The position numbers and the translations under genes are program-made. This document shows, piece after piece, positions 43,452 through 52,868 of a stretch of DNA of 64,000 nt. The notes beneath the pieces were generated by a model. It made no database searches. It had not been told where the DNA came from and saw nothing but the letters and a program-made list of their open reading frames with translations. Origin of the DNA: Pseudomonas sp. NC02 (GTDB lineage: Bacteria; Pseudomonadota; Gammaproteobacteria; Pseudomonadales; Pseudomonadaceae); NCBI RefSeq assembly GCF_002874965.1, contig NZ_CP025624.1:5022001-5086000 (forward strand), given 5' to 3'. The stretch's first letter is position 1, and every line of letters begins with the position of its first letter.

Positions 43452-44768
43452 TCAGCCAACTCGCTTGTTCGGGCTGTGGTAGAGGTCAGCAAACATGTCA
43501 GCCATAGCTTCCTCACTGGGTTCTTCCTGCATTTGCACGCTGACAGCCCGGCTGACCAACTGATGACGGCGCGGCAGATGCAGATCATCCGGGATCCGCG
43601 GCCCGTCGGTCAGGTAGGCGACCGGTAATTCATGACTGATTGCCAGGCTCAATACTTCGCCCAGGCTTGCCGTCTCATCCAGTTTAGTCAGGATGCAACC
43701 CGCCAGCCCGCAGCGCTTGTAGCTGTGGTAGGCGGCGGTCAATACCTGCTTCTGGCTGGTAGTGGCAAGCACCAAATAGTTTCTGGATTTGATCCCGCGC
43801 CCGGCCAGGCTTTCCAGCTGCATGCGCAGGGCCGGGTCGCTGGCTTGCAGGCCGGCGGTGTCGATCAGCACCACGCGCTTGCGCAGCAATGGGTCGAGGG
43901 CGTTGGCCAGGGACTGGCCCGGGTCGACGTGGGTCACCGGCACATTGAGGATGCGGCCCAGGGTCTTGAGTTGTTCCTGGGCGCCGATGCGGTAGCTGTC
44001 CATGCTCACCAGCGCGATGTTCTGGGCGCCGTACTTGAGCACGTAACGTGCGGCCAGCTTGGCCAGGGTGGTGGTCTTGCCCATGCCGGCCGGGCCGACC
44101 ATGGCAATCACACCGCCTTCTTCCAGGGGTTCGATTTCCGGGGTGACGATCATCCGCGCCAGGTGGGCCAGGAGCATGCGCCAGGCCTGGCGAGGTTCTT
44201 CAATTTGGGTGGTCAGTTGCAGCAGGTCGCGGGACAACGGGCCGGAAAGGCCAATGCGTTGCAGGCGACGCCACAGGTTGGCCTGTTGTGGCTGGCTGCC
44301 CTGCAACTGGTTCCAGGCCAGCGAACCCAGCTGCACTTCCAGCAGTTCACGCAGGCCGTTGAGTTCGAAACGCATCGAGTCGAACACCCGCTGGTCTACC
44401 GCCGGCGCCGGGGCTGGCGCAGCAGGACGCGGTGGTTCAACAAAAGTCGGCTCTACCAGCGGCTCGGACGCGGTCAACGGCAGCCCGGCGAACAGCTGGC
44501 GATTGGTGGAGGCGTCGCTGTCGCCACGCATGCTCAGTTCAGCCTGGGCCGAGACAATGCGCGAAGCGGTCTTGCGCAGCTCGTCTTCCAGTTCCATGTT
44601 CGGCACGCGCGGCGCCAGGGCCGAGGGTTTGTAATCCAGGGCAGCCGTCAGCTCCACACCGCCGGCAATACGACGGTTACCGATAATCGCAGCGTCGGCG
44701 CCCAACTCATCACGTACCAGTTTCATGGCCTGACGCATATCGGCGGCGAAAAAACGCTTCACTTGCAT
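43452..44768 (-). CDS. flhF: Flagellar biosynthesis GTPase FlhF
   Basis: A 438-residue SRP-type GTPase. The basic N-terminal B domain is MQVKRFFAADMRQAMKLVRD. A Pro/Ala-rich linker (about 105-125) precedes the NG domain, with G1 GPAGMGKTTTLAKLAARY, ALVSMDSYRIGAQEQLK, VLIDTAGL and TKLDETASLG. It marks the pole where the flagellum is assembled. It is 11 bp downstream of flhA. Confidence 0.95.
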   Translation of the reverse strand: MQVKRFFAADMRQAMKLVRDELGADAAIIGNRRIAGGVELTAALDYKPSALAPRVPNMELEDELRKTASRIVSAQAELSMRGDSDASTNRQLFAGLPLTASEPLVEPTFVEPPRPAAPAPAPAVDQRVFDSMRFELNGLRELLEVQLGSLAWNQLQGSQPQQANLWRRLQRIGLSGPLSRDLLQLTTQIEEPRQAWRMLLAHLARMIVTPEIEPLEEGGVIAMVGPAGMGKTTTLAKLAARYVLKYGAQNIALVSMDSYRIGAQEQLKTLGRILNVPVTHVDPGQSLANALDPLLRKRVVLIDTAGLQASDPALRMQLESLAGRGIKSRNYLVLATTSQKQVLTAAYHSYKRCGLAGCILTKLDETASLGEVLSLAISHELPVAYLTDGPRIPDDLHLPRRHQLVSRAVSVQMQEEPSEEAMADMFADLYHSPNKRVG

Positions 44769-44779
44769 ATCCCACTACC

Positions 44780-46909
44780 TCAGCCGTTGGGCCCTACTGT
44801 CGCGACGATAGTCACTTGCTTATTGTCAGGAATTTCCTGGTAAGCCAATACGTGCAAATTCGGTATAGCCAGGCGTCCAAACCGCGACAACATCGCCCGG
44901 ACGGGGCCAGCCACCAGCAGGATCACCGGATGGCCTTCCATTTCCTGGCGCTGCGCGGCCTCGATCAACGAACGTTGCAGCTTCTCTGCCATGCTTGGCT
45001 CCAGCAACACGCCCTCATCAGCGCCCTGCCCAGCCTTCTGAATACTATTGAGCAATATTTGTTCCAACCTTGGTTCCAAGGTGATAACAGGCAGCTCGGA
45101 GTCAAGCCCTACAATGCTTTGGACGATTGCACGCGACAATCCGACGCGCACTGCGGCCACCAGGGCGGCAGTATCTTGACTCTTGGCGGCATTGTTGGCG
45201 ATAGCTTCGGCAATGCTGCGAATGTCCCGCACCGGCACCTGCTCGGCCAACAGCGCTTGCAGCACCTTGAGCAGTTGCGAGGTGGACAGCACACCCGGTA
45301 CCAACTCTTCGGCGAGTTTTGGCGAGGCCTTGGCCAGCAATTGCAAGAGTTGCTGGACTTCTTCGTGGCCAATCAGCTCGTGGGAGTGCTTGTACAGAAT
45401 CTGGTTGAGGTGGGTGGCGACCACAGTGCTGGCGTCGACCACGGTGTAGCCCAGCGACTGCGCCTGGCTGCGCTGGCTGATTTCGATCCATACCGCTTCC
45501 AGGCCAAAAGCCGGATCTTTGGCGGTAATCCCGTTGAGGCTGCCAAACACCTGGCCCGGGTTGATCGCCAGTTCGCGGTCCGGGTAGATCTCGGCCTCGG
45601 CCAGAATCACCCCCATCAGGGTCAGGCGGTAGGCGCTCGGGGCCAGGTCGAGGTTGTCGCGAATGTGCACGGTGGGCATCAGGAAGCCCAGGTCCTGGGA
45701 CAACTTCTTGCGCACGCCCTTGATCCGCGCCAGCAATTGCCCGCCCTGGTTGCGATCCACCAGGGGAATCAGGCGGTAGCCGACTTCCAGGCCGATCATG
45801 TCGATCGGGGTCACGTCGTCCCAGCCCAACTCCTTGGTTTCCAGGGCGCGGGCCGGCGATGGCAGCAGTTCCTGCTGGCGCGCCACTTCCTGCTGGGCAA
45901 TCACCTTGATGTTGTTTTGTTTTTTCCAGAACAGGTAGGCACCGCCGGCGGCCATGGCGGCCATGCTCAGGAACGAGACATGGGGCATGCCCGGCACGAT
46001 GCCCATGATCGCCATGATGCCTGCCGCCACCGCCAGCGCCTTGGGCGAGGCAAACATCTGCCGGCTGATCTGCTTGCCCATGTCTTCGGAGCCCGAAGCA
46101 CGGGTCACCATGATCGCCGCAGCTGTAGATAACAACAGTGATGGCAATTGCGCCACTAAACCGTCACCGATGGTCAGCAGGGCGTAAACCTTGCCGGCGT
46201 CGCCGAAGGTCATGCCGTGCTGAAAGATGCCGACCGCCATGCCGCCGATCAGGTTGATAAACAGAATCAACAGGCCGGCGATGGCGTCGCCGCGCACGAA
46301 TTTGCTGGCACCGTCCATAGAACCGTAGAACTCGGCTTCCTGGGCGACTTCAAGGCGACGGGCCTTGGCCTGGTTCTGGTCGATCAGGCCGGCGTTGAGG
46401 TCGGCGTCGATCGCCATCTGCTTGCCGGGCATCGCGTCGAGGGTAAAACGCGCGCTCACCTCGGAAATCCGCCCGGCGCCCTTGGTCACGACCACGAAGT
46501 TGATGATCATCAAGATCGCAAAAACCACGATACCGACCACGTAGTTACCGCCGATCACCACCTCACCGAAGGCCTGGATCACCTTGCCCGCGGCGGCGTG
46601 GCCGTCCTGGCCATGGAGCATCACCACCCGGGTGGAAGCCACGTTAAGCGCCAGCCGCAGCAGGGTGGCGATCAGCAGGATGGTCGGGAATACCGCGAAA
46701 TCCAGCGGCCGCAGGGCGTATACGCACACCAGCAACACGACGACCGACAGCGCAATGTTGAAGGTGAAGAACACATCCAGCAGGAACGGCGGCATCGGCA
46801 ACATCATCATTGCCAGCATCACCAGCAACAACAACGGCACACCCAGATTGCCTCGCGAGAGGTCAGTCAGGGTGCCACGGGCCGTGCTGAGCATTTGAGA
46901 GCGATCCAC
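44780..46909 (-). CDS. flhA: Flagellar type III export gate protein FlhA
   Basis: A 709-residue protein. The membrane half has eight hydrophobic segments starting LLLLVMLAMMMLPMPPFLLD and the conserved cytoplasmic FHIPEP-type loop (GRISEVSARFTLDAMPGKQM). A large cytoplasmic domain follows the linker near residue 350. It forms the export gate ring. The start is GTG 46909, with GAGGAA 6-7 bases upstream; the frame's earlier codons have no support. A sigma-54 site lies 62 bp upstream. Confidence 0.95.
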   Translation of the reverse strand: MDRSQMLSTARGTLTDLSRGNLGVPLLLLVMLAMMMLPMPPFLLDVFFTFNIALSVVVLLVCVYALRPLDFAVFPTILLIATLLRLALNVASTRVVMLHGQDGHAAAGKVIQAFGEVVIGGNYVVGIVVFAILMIINFVVVTKGAGRISEVSARFTLDAMPGKQMAIDADLNAGLIDQNQAKARRLEVAQEAEFYGSMDGASKFVRGDAIAGLLILFINLIGGMAVGIFQHGMTFGDAGKVYALLTIGDGLVAQLPSLLLSTAAAIMVTRASGSEDMGKQISRQMFASPKALAVAAGIMAIMGIVPGMPHVSFLSMAAMAAGGAYLFWKKQNNIKVIAQQEVARQQELLPSPARALETKELGWDDVTPIDMIGLEVGYRLIPLVDRNQGGQLLARIKGVRKKLSQDLGFLMPTVHIRDNLDLAPSAYRLTLMGVILAEAEIYPDRELAINPGQVFGSLNGITAKDPAFGLEAVWIEISQRSQAQSLGYTVVDASTVVATHLNQILYKHSHELIGHEEVQQLLQLLAKASPKLAEELVPGVLSTSQLLKVLQALLAEQVPVRDIRSIAEAIANNAAKSQDTAALVAAVRVGLSRAIVQSIVGLDSELPVITLEPRLEQILLNSIQKAGQGADEGVLLEPSMAEKLQRSLIEAAQRQEMEGHPVILLVAGPVRAMLSRFGRLAIPNLHVLAYQEIPDNKQVTIVATVGPNG

Positions 46910-46970
46910 CGGTATTCCTCGTTTCCTTGAAGCAAACTTTTGACGCCGGGAAGCGTCCTGGAGGCGGTAT

Positions 46971-46986
46971 TGCAAGAAGCCTTCCA
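46971..46986 (-). promoter_or_regulatory. Sigma-54 promoter of flhA (candidate)
   Basis: TGGAAGGCTTCTTGCA on the minus strand: GG of the -24 and GC of the -12 element at the right spacing, 12 of the consensus positions plausible although CAC is replaced. It lies 62 nt before GTG 46909, like the other sigma-54 sites here. flhA is RpoN/FleQ-dependent in P. aeruginosa. Confidence 0.6.
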
Positions 46987-47053
46987 ACTTTTGCTTGAGG
47001 AAGCAGATCGTTCCGGCGGCCAGCAACGACATACCGCCGCGTGCACATCACCT

Positions 47054-47081
47054 GTGGCGAGGGAGCTTGCTCCCTCGCCAC
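47054..47081. repeat. Palindromic repeat with GTGGCGAGGGAGC arms, copy 2
   Basis: Perfect 13-bp arms around TT, matching the palindrome at 17977-18006. It lies in the flhB-flhA gap upstream of the flhA promoter. Confidence 0.8.
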
Positions 47082-47175
47082 GCTGATTGAGGTAGCGCCC
47101 TCGCCCGCGACTTACACGGTGCGAGATGCAATTGCGGGAACGCTCAGGGGGATTTCTGTTGTTTGGGCGGACGCC

Positions 47176-47258
47176 TTCGCGAGCAAGCCCGCTCCCACAT
47201 TTGACCGCGTTTCTACAGGATATACACGGTCAAATGTGGGAGCGGGCTTGCTCGCGAA
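47176..47258. repeat. REPIN in opposite arm order between flhB and flhA
   Basis: The arms are reversed relative to the other REPINs: the complement of the REP core comes first and GAGCGGGCTTGCTCGCG second. The inverted repeat is long, 32 bp perfect per arm (47176-47207 and 47227-47258) with a 19-bp loop. In this gap of 373 bp there is no gene. Confidence 0.85.
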
Positions 47259-47282
47259 GAGGCCAGGAGGGACGCTACAAAA

Positions 47283-48419
47283 TCAGGAATCCCGACGCAA
47301 ATCCGGCGGAATCGGCAGGTCCTTCAGCGGATCCGGCCGCTTGCCCTTGCCCGCCCGGTACTGGCGGATCTGATACACGTACGCCAACACCTGAGCCACC
47401 GCCAGATACAACCCGGCCGGAATTTCCTGGTCCAGGTCGGTGGAGTAGAAGATCGACCGCGCCAACTCCGGCGATTCCAGCAGCAGGATGTCATTGGCTA
47501 CCGCAATCTCGCGGATTTTCAACGCCGTGAAATCACTGCCCTTGGCCAGCAACATCGGCGCCCCACCCTTCTCCGGGTCGTACTTGAGCGCCACGGCGTA
47601 GTGGGTCGGGTTGGTGATGACCACATCGGCATCGGGCACCGAGGCCATCATCTTGCGCTGGGACATCTCGCGCTGCAGCTGGCGAATCCGCTGCTTGACC
47701 TCGGGCCGGCCTTCCTGGTCCTTGTGCTCGTCGCGCACTTCCTGCTTGGTCATCAGCAGTTTCTTGTGGCTTTCCCACAGCTGGATCGGCGCATCCACCG
47801 CAGCAATGAGGATCAGCCCGCAAGCCATCCACAGCGAGCTCCAGCCCACCACTTGCACACTGTGGATGATCGCCAGCTCGATCGGCTCATGGGCGATGCG
47901 CAGCAGGTCGTCGATGTCGGACGACAACACCGTCAACGCCACAAACAGGATCAGGATGAACTTGGCCAAGGCCTTGAGCAGCTCCACCAGGGCCTTGGTG
48001 GAAAACATCCGCTTGAGCCCGGCCGCCGGGTTCATCCGGCTGAATTTGGGCGCCAGGCTGCCGGCGGCAAACAGCCAGCCGCCGAGGGAAATCGGGCCGA
48101 TCAGGGCCGCCAGCAACAAGGTGATGAGGATCGGCTGCACCGCGAGGATCGCGATCTTGCCCGAGTGCAGCAGGTACAAACCCATGGCCCCCGGGCTCAG
48201 CAGCACGTCGCGGGGCAGGGAGAAATTCAGGCGCATCAACTCCATCAGGTCCAGGGCCAGGCCACCGCCGTAGATCAGCAGGCCGCCGGAACCGGCGAGC
48301 ATGATCGCCAGGGTGTTGAGCTCTTTGGAGCGGGCAATCTCGCCCTTTTCCCGGGAGTCCTTTTTACGTTTCTCCGTGGGGTCTTCTGTCTTGTCCTGGC
48401 CACTCTCGCTCTCGGCCAT
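47283..48419 (-). CDS. flhB: Flagellar type III export switch protein FlhB
   Basis: A 378-residue protein: basic N-terminus (TEDPTEKRKKDSREKG), four membrane segments (about 35-210) and a cytoplasmic domain. The autocleavage site NPTH is at about 270-273 (VVITNPTHYAVALKY). It switches export from hook to filament proteins with FliK. The start is 3 bp after the fliR stop. Compare the isolated homologue of its last part at 30881-31210. Confidence 0.96.
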   Translation of the reverse strand: MAESESGQDKTEDPTEKRKKDSREKGEIARSKELNTLAIMLAGSGGLLIYGGGLALDLMELMRLNFSLPRDVLLSPGAMGLYLLHSGKIAILAVQPILITLLLAALIGPISLGGWLFAAGSLAPKFSRMNPAAGLKRMFSTKALVELLKALAKFILILFVALTVLSSDIDDLLRIAHEPIELAIIHSVQVVGWSSLWMACGLILIAAVDAPIQLWESHKKLLMTKQEVRDEHKDQEGRPEVKQRIRQLQREMSQRKMMASVPDADVVITNPTHYAVALKYDPEKGGAPMLLAKGSDFTALKIREIAVANDILLLESPELARSIFYSTDLDQEIPAGLYLAVAQVLAYVYQIRQYRAGKGKRPDPLKDLPIPPDLRRDS

Positions 48420-48422
48420 GGC

Positions 48423-49208
48423 TTACCGCGCCCGCGCCAAGTCACGTAAAAACTGCAAGGCGTCGGTCGCCAGCGGTTGATACTGATTGAGAATGTCAGC
48501 CATGCCGACCCAGAAAATCCCCATGCCCAGCACCAGGGTCAACGGGAAACCGATGGAGAAGATGTTCAACTGCGGCGCCGCCCGGGTCATCACGCCAAAG
48601 GCGATGTTGACCACCAGCAGCGCAGTGATCGCCGGCAATACCAGCAGCAAGGATGCACCGAGCACCCAGCTCAAGCGCCCCACCAGCTCCCAGAAATGAT
48701 TGACCACCAACCCGCTGCCCACCGGCAAGGTGGTGAAACTTTCGGTCATCACCTCGAACACCACCAGGTGGCCGTTCATGGCCAGGAACAGCAAGGTCAC
48801 CAGCATCGTCAGGAATTGCCCGATCACCGCCACCGACACGCCGTTGGTAGGGTCGACCATGGACGCGAAGCCCATGCCCATCTGGATCGAGATGATCTGC
48901 CCGGCGATCACGAAGGCCTGGAAGAACAGCGTCAGGGAGAAGCCCAGCAAGGCGCCGATGATGATTTGCTCGGCGATCAGCATCATTGCACTGAGGTCCA
49001 GGGCATTCACCGGTGGCATCGGCGGCAAGCCCGGCACGATGACCACGGTGATCGCCACCGCGAAATACAGGCGGATGCGCCGTGGTACCAGGGTGGTGCC
49101 GAACACCGGCATGGTCATCAGCACGGCCGTGACCCGGAACAACGGCAGGATGAACGAGGCCACCCAGGTGCTGATCTGGGTGTCGGTCAAGGCCAGCATC
49201 GAATTCAC
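48423..49208 (-). CDS. fliR: Flagellar export gate protein FliR
   Basis: A 261-residue integral membrane protein with about six to seven hydrophobic segments (WVASFILPLFRVTAVLMTMP; AMMLIAEQIIIGALLGFSLT). It forms the export pore with FliP and FliQ. It is 4 bp downstream of fliQ and 3 bp before flhB, in the conserved order fliPQR-flhB. Confidence 0.95.
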   Translation of the reverse strand: MNSMLALTDTQISTWVASFILPLFRVTAVLMTMPVFGTTLVPRRIRLYFAVAITVVIVPGLPPMPPVNALDLSAMMLIAEQIIIGALLGFSLTLFFQAFVIAGQIISIQMGMGFASMVDPTNGVSVAVIGQFLTMLVTLLFLAMNGHLVVFEVMTESFTTLPVGSGLVVNHFWELVGRLSWVLGASLLLVLPAITALLVVNIAFGVMTRAAPQLNIFSIGFPLTLVLGMGIFWVGMADILNQYQPLATDALQFLRDLARAR

Positions 49209-49212
49209 GGGG

Positions 49213-49482
49213 TCAGCCGATCAACTGCGGAATACTGCCGTACAGCTGCAGGATGTATTCCATGAAGGTTTGCACCAGCCACGGGCCGGCGACGATCAGG
49301 GTGATCAGCATCACCAGCAGGCGCGGCAAAAAGCTCAGGGTCTGTTCGTTGATCTGGGTCGCGGCCTGGAACATCGCCACCAACAGGCCCACCAACAGGC
49401 TCGGCACCACCAGTACGGCGACCATCATGGTGGTCAGCCACAGGGCTTCGCGAAACAGGTCGACTGCTACTTCTGGCGTCAT
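49213..49482 (-). CDS. fliQ: Flagellar export gate protein FliQ
   Basis: An 89-residue protein with two membrane helices (LWLTTMMVAVLVVPSLLVGL and LPRLLVMLITLIVAGPWLVQ), joined by the conserved FQAATQINEQTLSF loop. Part of the FliPQR export pore. 3 bp from fliP. Confidence 0.95.
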   Translation of the reverse strand: MTPEVAVDLFREALWLTTMMVAVLVVPSLLVGLLVAMFQAATQINEQTLSFLPRLLVMLITLIVAGPWLVQTFMEYILQLYGSIPQLIG

Positions 49483-49485
49483 GGC

Positions 49486-50229
49486 CTACACCCCACCGAA
49501 ACTGCCGGCCAGGGTGCCGATTATCAGCGCCCACCCGTCCACCAACACAAACAGCATGATCTTGAACGGCAACGAAATGATCAGCGGCGACAGCATCATC
49601 ATACCCATGGCCATCAGCACACTCGCCACGACGAGGTCGATGATCAGGAACGGAATGAAGATCATGAAGCCGATCTGGAACGCGGTCTTCAACTCCGAGG
49701 TCACGAACGCCGGCACCAGGATGGTCAGCGGTGCCATGTCGGGGCTGGCGATGTCGGTACGCTTGGACAACCGCACAAACAACTCGAGGTCGCTGGAACG
49801 GGTCTGCGACAGCATGAAATCCTTGATCGGGCCCTGGGCCTTGTCGATCGCATCCTGGGCGGTCATTTTCTCCGCCAGGTACGGTTGCAGGGCTTGCTGG
49901 TTCACCTTGTCGAACACCGGCGCCATGATGAACAGCGTCAGGAACAGCGCCATGCCGGTGAGGATCTGGTTCGACGGCGTCTGTTGCAGGCCGAGGGCCT
50001 GACGCAGGATCGAGAACACGATGATGATGCGGGTGAAGCTGGTCATCAGCATCACGAACGCGGGGATGAAGCTCAGCGCGGTCATGATCAGCAGGATCTG
50101 CAGGCTGACCGAATACTCCTGCGCGCCCGCCGCGTTAGTGCCCAGGGTGATCGCCGGGATCGACAATGGGTCTGCTGCGTACGCCAGCGGCGCTGCCAGC
50201 AACAGCATGAGCGTCAATAAAACGCGCAT
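49486..50229 (-). CDS. fliP: Flagellar export gate protein FliP
   Basis: A 247-residue protein with a cleavable signal peptide ([18 protein letters not shown]) and four membrane segments. Conserved stretches are [40 protein letters not shown] and [19 protein letters not shown]. Pore component. It starts on the fliO stop (one-base overlap). Confidence 0.96.
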   Translation of the reverse strand: MRVLLTLMLLLAAPLAYAADPLSIPAITLGTNAAGAQEYSVSLQILLIMTALSFIPAFVMLMTSFTRIIIVFSILRQALGLQQTPSNQILTGMALFLTLFIMAPVFDKVNQQALQPYLAEKMTAQDAIDKAQGPIKDFMLSQTRSSDLELFVRLSKRTDIASPDMAPLTILVPAFVTSELKTAFQIGFMIFIPFLIIDLVVASVLMAMGMMMLSPLIISLPFKIMLFVLVDGWALIIGTLAGSFGGV

Positions 50230-50663
50230 TACTTCTTATCCTTCTGATCCTTGCCCAGCAACTCCATGAGGCGCTGGGCGAATTCCGGCGTGGCCGCTTG
50301 GGTCTGGGCCACTTCCACAGGCGACTTGAGCACGTGCAACGGGGTGATGCGACCGGGGGTGATGCCCAGCAGGATCTGCTCGTCGCCGACCTGCACCAGC
50401 ACCAGCCTGTCCCGCGGGCCAAGGGCGCGTGAACCCACCAGCTCGATGACCTGGGCATTGCCCGGGCCGATGCGCTGCACGCGGCGCAGCACCCAGGCGA
50501 GCACGAAGATCAGCCCCACCACCAGCAACAACCCCAGCACCAACTGGGTGAGTTGCCCGCCCACACCGCTGCCGAGTGCCGGCGCAGCCGCCTGGGCAAC
50601 CGGTTCTGCTGCCATTACGCTCAAGGGCAGCGTCGATAACAGTCCTACCAATGAGCGCTTCAT
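50229..50663 (-). CDS. fliO: Flagellar export assembly protein FliO
   Basis: A 144-residue protein: signal-like N-terminus ([14 protein letters not shown]), one membrane helix ([20 protein letters not shown], about 34-53) and a cytoplasmic FliO domain ([20 protein letters not shown]). It assists assembly of FliP rings. One base separates it from fliN. Confidence 0.92.
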   Translation of the reverse strand: MKRSLVGLLSTLPLSVMAAEPVAQAAAPALGSGVGGQLTQLVLGLLLVVGLIFVLAWVLRRVQRIGPGNAQVIELVGSRALGPRDRLVLVQVGDEQILLGITPGRITPLHVLKSPVEVAQTQAATPEFAQRLMELLGKDQKDKK

Positions 50664-50664
50664 A

Positions 50665-51132
50665 TCAACGCAACTTCTTGATGCGTTCGCTCGGGCTGAT
50701 CACGTCGGTCAGGCGGATGCCGAACTTCTCGTTGACCACCACCACTTCGCCATGGGCGATCAGCGTGCCGTTGACCAGCACGTCCAGCGGCTCGCCGGCC
50801 AGGCGGTCCAGCTCGATCACCGACCCCTGGTTGAGCTGCAGCAGGTTGCGGATGTTGATTTCGGTGCTGCCGACTTCCATGGAGATCGACACCGGGATGT
50901 CGAGGATCACGTCCAGGTTCGGACCGTCGAGGGTCACCGGGTCATTGTTCTTCGGCACGCTGCCGAACTCTTCCATGGGAAGGCGGTTGCCGACCGGTGC
51001 AGTGGCCGCATCGGCCGCCAGCAGTGCATCGATATCGTCCTGGCCAACATCGCCGGTTTCTTCCAGGGCAGCCGCCCACTCGTCAGCCAGGGCCTGGTCT
51101 TCGGCGGAAGTGTTTTCGTGTTCGGTAGCCAT
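50665..51132 (-). CDS. fliN: Flagellar motor switch protein FliN
   Basis: A 155-residue protein. The C-terminal SpoA domain (about 75-150) contains ISMEVGSTEINIRNLLQLNQ and SVIELDRLAGEPLDVLVNG. The N-terminal extension (1-60) is acidic and carries QDDIDALLAAD at 31-41, very like the CheY-binding EIDALL of FliM. It forms the C-ring with FliM and FliG. 34 bp after fliM. Confidence 0.95.
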   Translation of the reverse strand: MATEHENTSAEDQALADEWAAALEETGDVGQDDIDALLAADAATAPVGNRLPMEEFGSVPKNNDPVTLDGPNLDVILDIPVSISMEVGSTEINIRNLLQLNQGSVIELDRLAGEPLDVLVNGTLIAHGEVVVVNEKFGIRLTDVISPSERIKKLR

Positions 51133-51166
51133 TACATGTCCTCGGCGGAGCAGAAATTAAGGTGGA

Positions 51167-52135
51167 TCAGCGACGGTTGATCGGTTCGATCACTTGCAAC
51201 GCCAGGTTGCCTTTGTGAGAACCGAGCTTGACCTTGAACGACGGCACGCCGTTGGCGCGCATGATCAGTTCTTCCGGCAGGTCGACGGGAATCACATCCC
51301 CCGGCTGCATGTGCAAAATATCCCGCAAACGCAGCTGGCGACGGGCCACGGTGGCGCTCAGGGGTACGTCGACGTCCAGCAGGTCTTCGCGCAGGGCTTT
51401 CACCCAGCGTTCGTCCTGGTCGTCGAGGTCGGACTGGAAACCGGCATCGAGCATCTCGCGCACCGGCTCGATCATCGAGTACGGCATGGTCACGTGCAGG
51501 TCGCCGCCGCCGCCATCGAGTTCGATGTGGAAGGTGGAGACCACAATGGCTTCGCTGGGGCCGACGATGTTGGCCATGGCCGGGTTCACTTCCGAGTTGA
51601 TGTACTCGAAATTGACTTCCATAATCGCCTGCCAGGCTTCCTTCAAGTCGATGAAGGCCTGCTCCAGCACCATGCGCACCACCCGCAACTCGGTCGGGGT
51701 GAATTCACGGCCTTCGATCTTGGCGTGACGGCCATCGCCGCCGAAGAAGTTGTCCACCAGCTTGAACACCAGCTTGGCGTCGAGGATGAACAGCGCGGTG
51801 CCGCGCAGCGGCTTGATCTTCACCAGGTTGAGGCTGGTGGGCACGTACAGCGAGTGCACGTACTCACCGAACTTCATCACCTGCACGCCGCCCACTGCCA
51901 CGTCCGCCGAGCGGCGCAGCATGTTGAACATGCTGATACGGGTGTAACGGGCAAAACGCTCGTTGATCATTTCCAGGGTCGGCATGCGTCCACGGACGAT
52001 GCGATCCTGGCTGGTCAGGTCGTAGCTTTTGACGCTGCCGGGCTCGGCAGCCATTTCGGTCTGTACCAGACCATCGTCGACGCCATGGAGCAGCGCATCG
52101 ATTTCATCCTGGGACAGCAGGTCCTGCACGGCCAT
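51167..52135 (-). CDS. fliM: Flagellar motor switch protein FliM
   Basis: A 322-residue protein. The N-terminal CheY-binding peptide is LSQDEIDALLHGVD (about 7-20), the middle CheC-like domain contains GVQVMKFGEYVHSL and FFGGDGRH, and the C-terminal SpoA domain binds FliN. It transmits CheY-P to the rotor. 9 bp after fliL. Confidence 0.96.
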   Translation of the reverse strand: MAVQDLLSQDEIDALLHGVDDGLVQTEMAAEPGSVKSYDLTSQDRIVRGRMPTLEMINERFARYTRISMFNMLRRSADVAVGGVQVMKFGEYVHSLYVPTSLNLVKIKPLRGTALFILDAKLVFKLVDNFFGGDGRHAKIEGREFTPTELRVVRMVLEQAFIDLKEAWQAIMEVNFEYINSEVNPAMANIVGPSEAIVVSTFHIELDGGGGDLHVTMPYSMIEPVREMLDAGFQSDLDDQDERWVKALREDLLDVDVPLSATVARRQLRLRDILHMQPGDVIPVDLPEELIMRANGVPSFKVKLGSHKGNLALQVIEPINRR

Positions 52136-52144
52136 GTCGTGATC

Positions 52145-52645
52145 CTACTGCAATACGAAATTAGTGAAGAGCACCTGCTCGATCACCGGTTTGCCGACTT
52201 CCTTCTGGGCCACTTCCTGCACGCTGGCAGTGACCTTCTGGCGCAGCATTTCCTGGCCCACCGGGGTGGCGAGGGTGTCGAAGGGTTGGGCGGAAAACAG
52301 CATCACCAGGTTGTTGCGGATCACTGGCATGTGCACCTTGAGGGCATCCAGGTCTGCCTGGTTACGCGCCAGCAGGGTAATGCTCACCTGCAGGTAGCGT
52401 TGACGGCCGTTCTGATTGAAGTTGGCGACAAACGCCGGCAGCATCGGCTCGAAGATTGCCGGTTGCTTGACGTTGGGGTTGACCTCGGCCGTGGCGGCCG
52501 GTTTGCTCTGGGCACTGTGCATAAAGTACCAGGTAGCCCCCACGGACAGGCCGATCGCCAGCAACAAGGCCAGGACAATCAGCAGGATAAGCTTGAGCTT
52601 GCCCTTGCCTGCGGGTGCTTTTGCTGCGTCGTCGCTCTTCGCCAT
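52145..52645 (-). CDS. fliL: Flagellar basal body-associated protein FliL
   Basis: A 166-residue protein: lysine-rich cytoplasmic start, one membrane helix (LKLILLIVLALLLAIGLSVG, about 17-36) and a periplasmic stator-supporting domain (RYLQVSITLLARNQADLDAL). First gene of fliLMNOPQR-flhB. A sigma-54 promoter lies 51 bp upstream. Confidence 0.94.
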   Translation of the reverse strand: MAKSDDAAKAPAGKGKLKLILLIVLALLLAIGLSVGATWYFMHSAQSKPAATAEVNPNVKQPAIFEPMLPAFVANFNQNGRQRYLQVSITLLARNQADLDALKVHMPVIRNNLVMLFSAQPFDTLATPVGQEMLRQKVTASVQEVAQKEVGKPVIEQVLFTNFVLQ

Positions 52646-52695
52646 GCCAATAATCCGTCACTATTCTGGGATTCATAGTTCTGGGGAAAGGCAAG

Positions 52696-52711
52696 AGCAA
52701 GTGTTATGCCA
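52696..52711 (-). promoter_or_regulatory. Sigma-54 promoter of fliLMNOPQR-flhB
   Basis: TGGCATAACACTTGCT on the minus strand matches TGGCACGN4TTGCW at nearly all positions, 51 nt before the fliL start. FleQ/RpoN control of fliL is known in Pseudomonas. Confidence 0.78.
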
Positions 52712-52754
52712 GAGTTGTCAGTTCGGTCACGGTTTCGCCGACACTGCAAAACCA

Positions 52755-52845
52755 ATGTGGGAGCGGGCTTGCTCGCGAAAGCGGTGGATCAGCACCTGTA
52801 ACTGTGACTGACACTCCGTATTCGCGAGCAAGCCCGCTCCCACAT
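52755..52845. repeat. REPIN between fliK and fliL promoter
   Basis: Inverted REP doublet, core GAGCGGGCTTGCTCGCG left, complement right. It lies just after the fliK stop and before the fliL sigma-54 promoter, where it could act as a transcript end for fliK. Confidence 0.9.
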
Positions 52846-52868
52846 TTTGATCATCGCCAGGCCTCGGA

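Noticed and set aside
47041..47282. A CRISPR-like array in the flhB-flhA gap
   Set aside because: The repeats are inverted palindromes and a REPIN, not direct repeats with regular spacers, and no cas gene is present.
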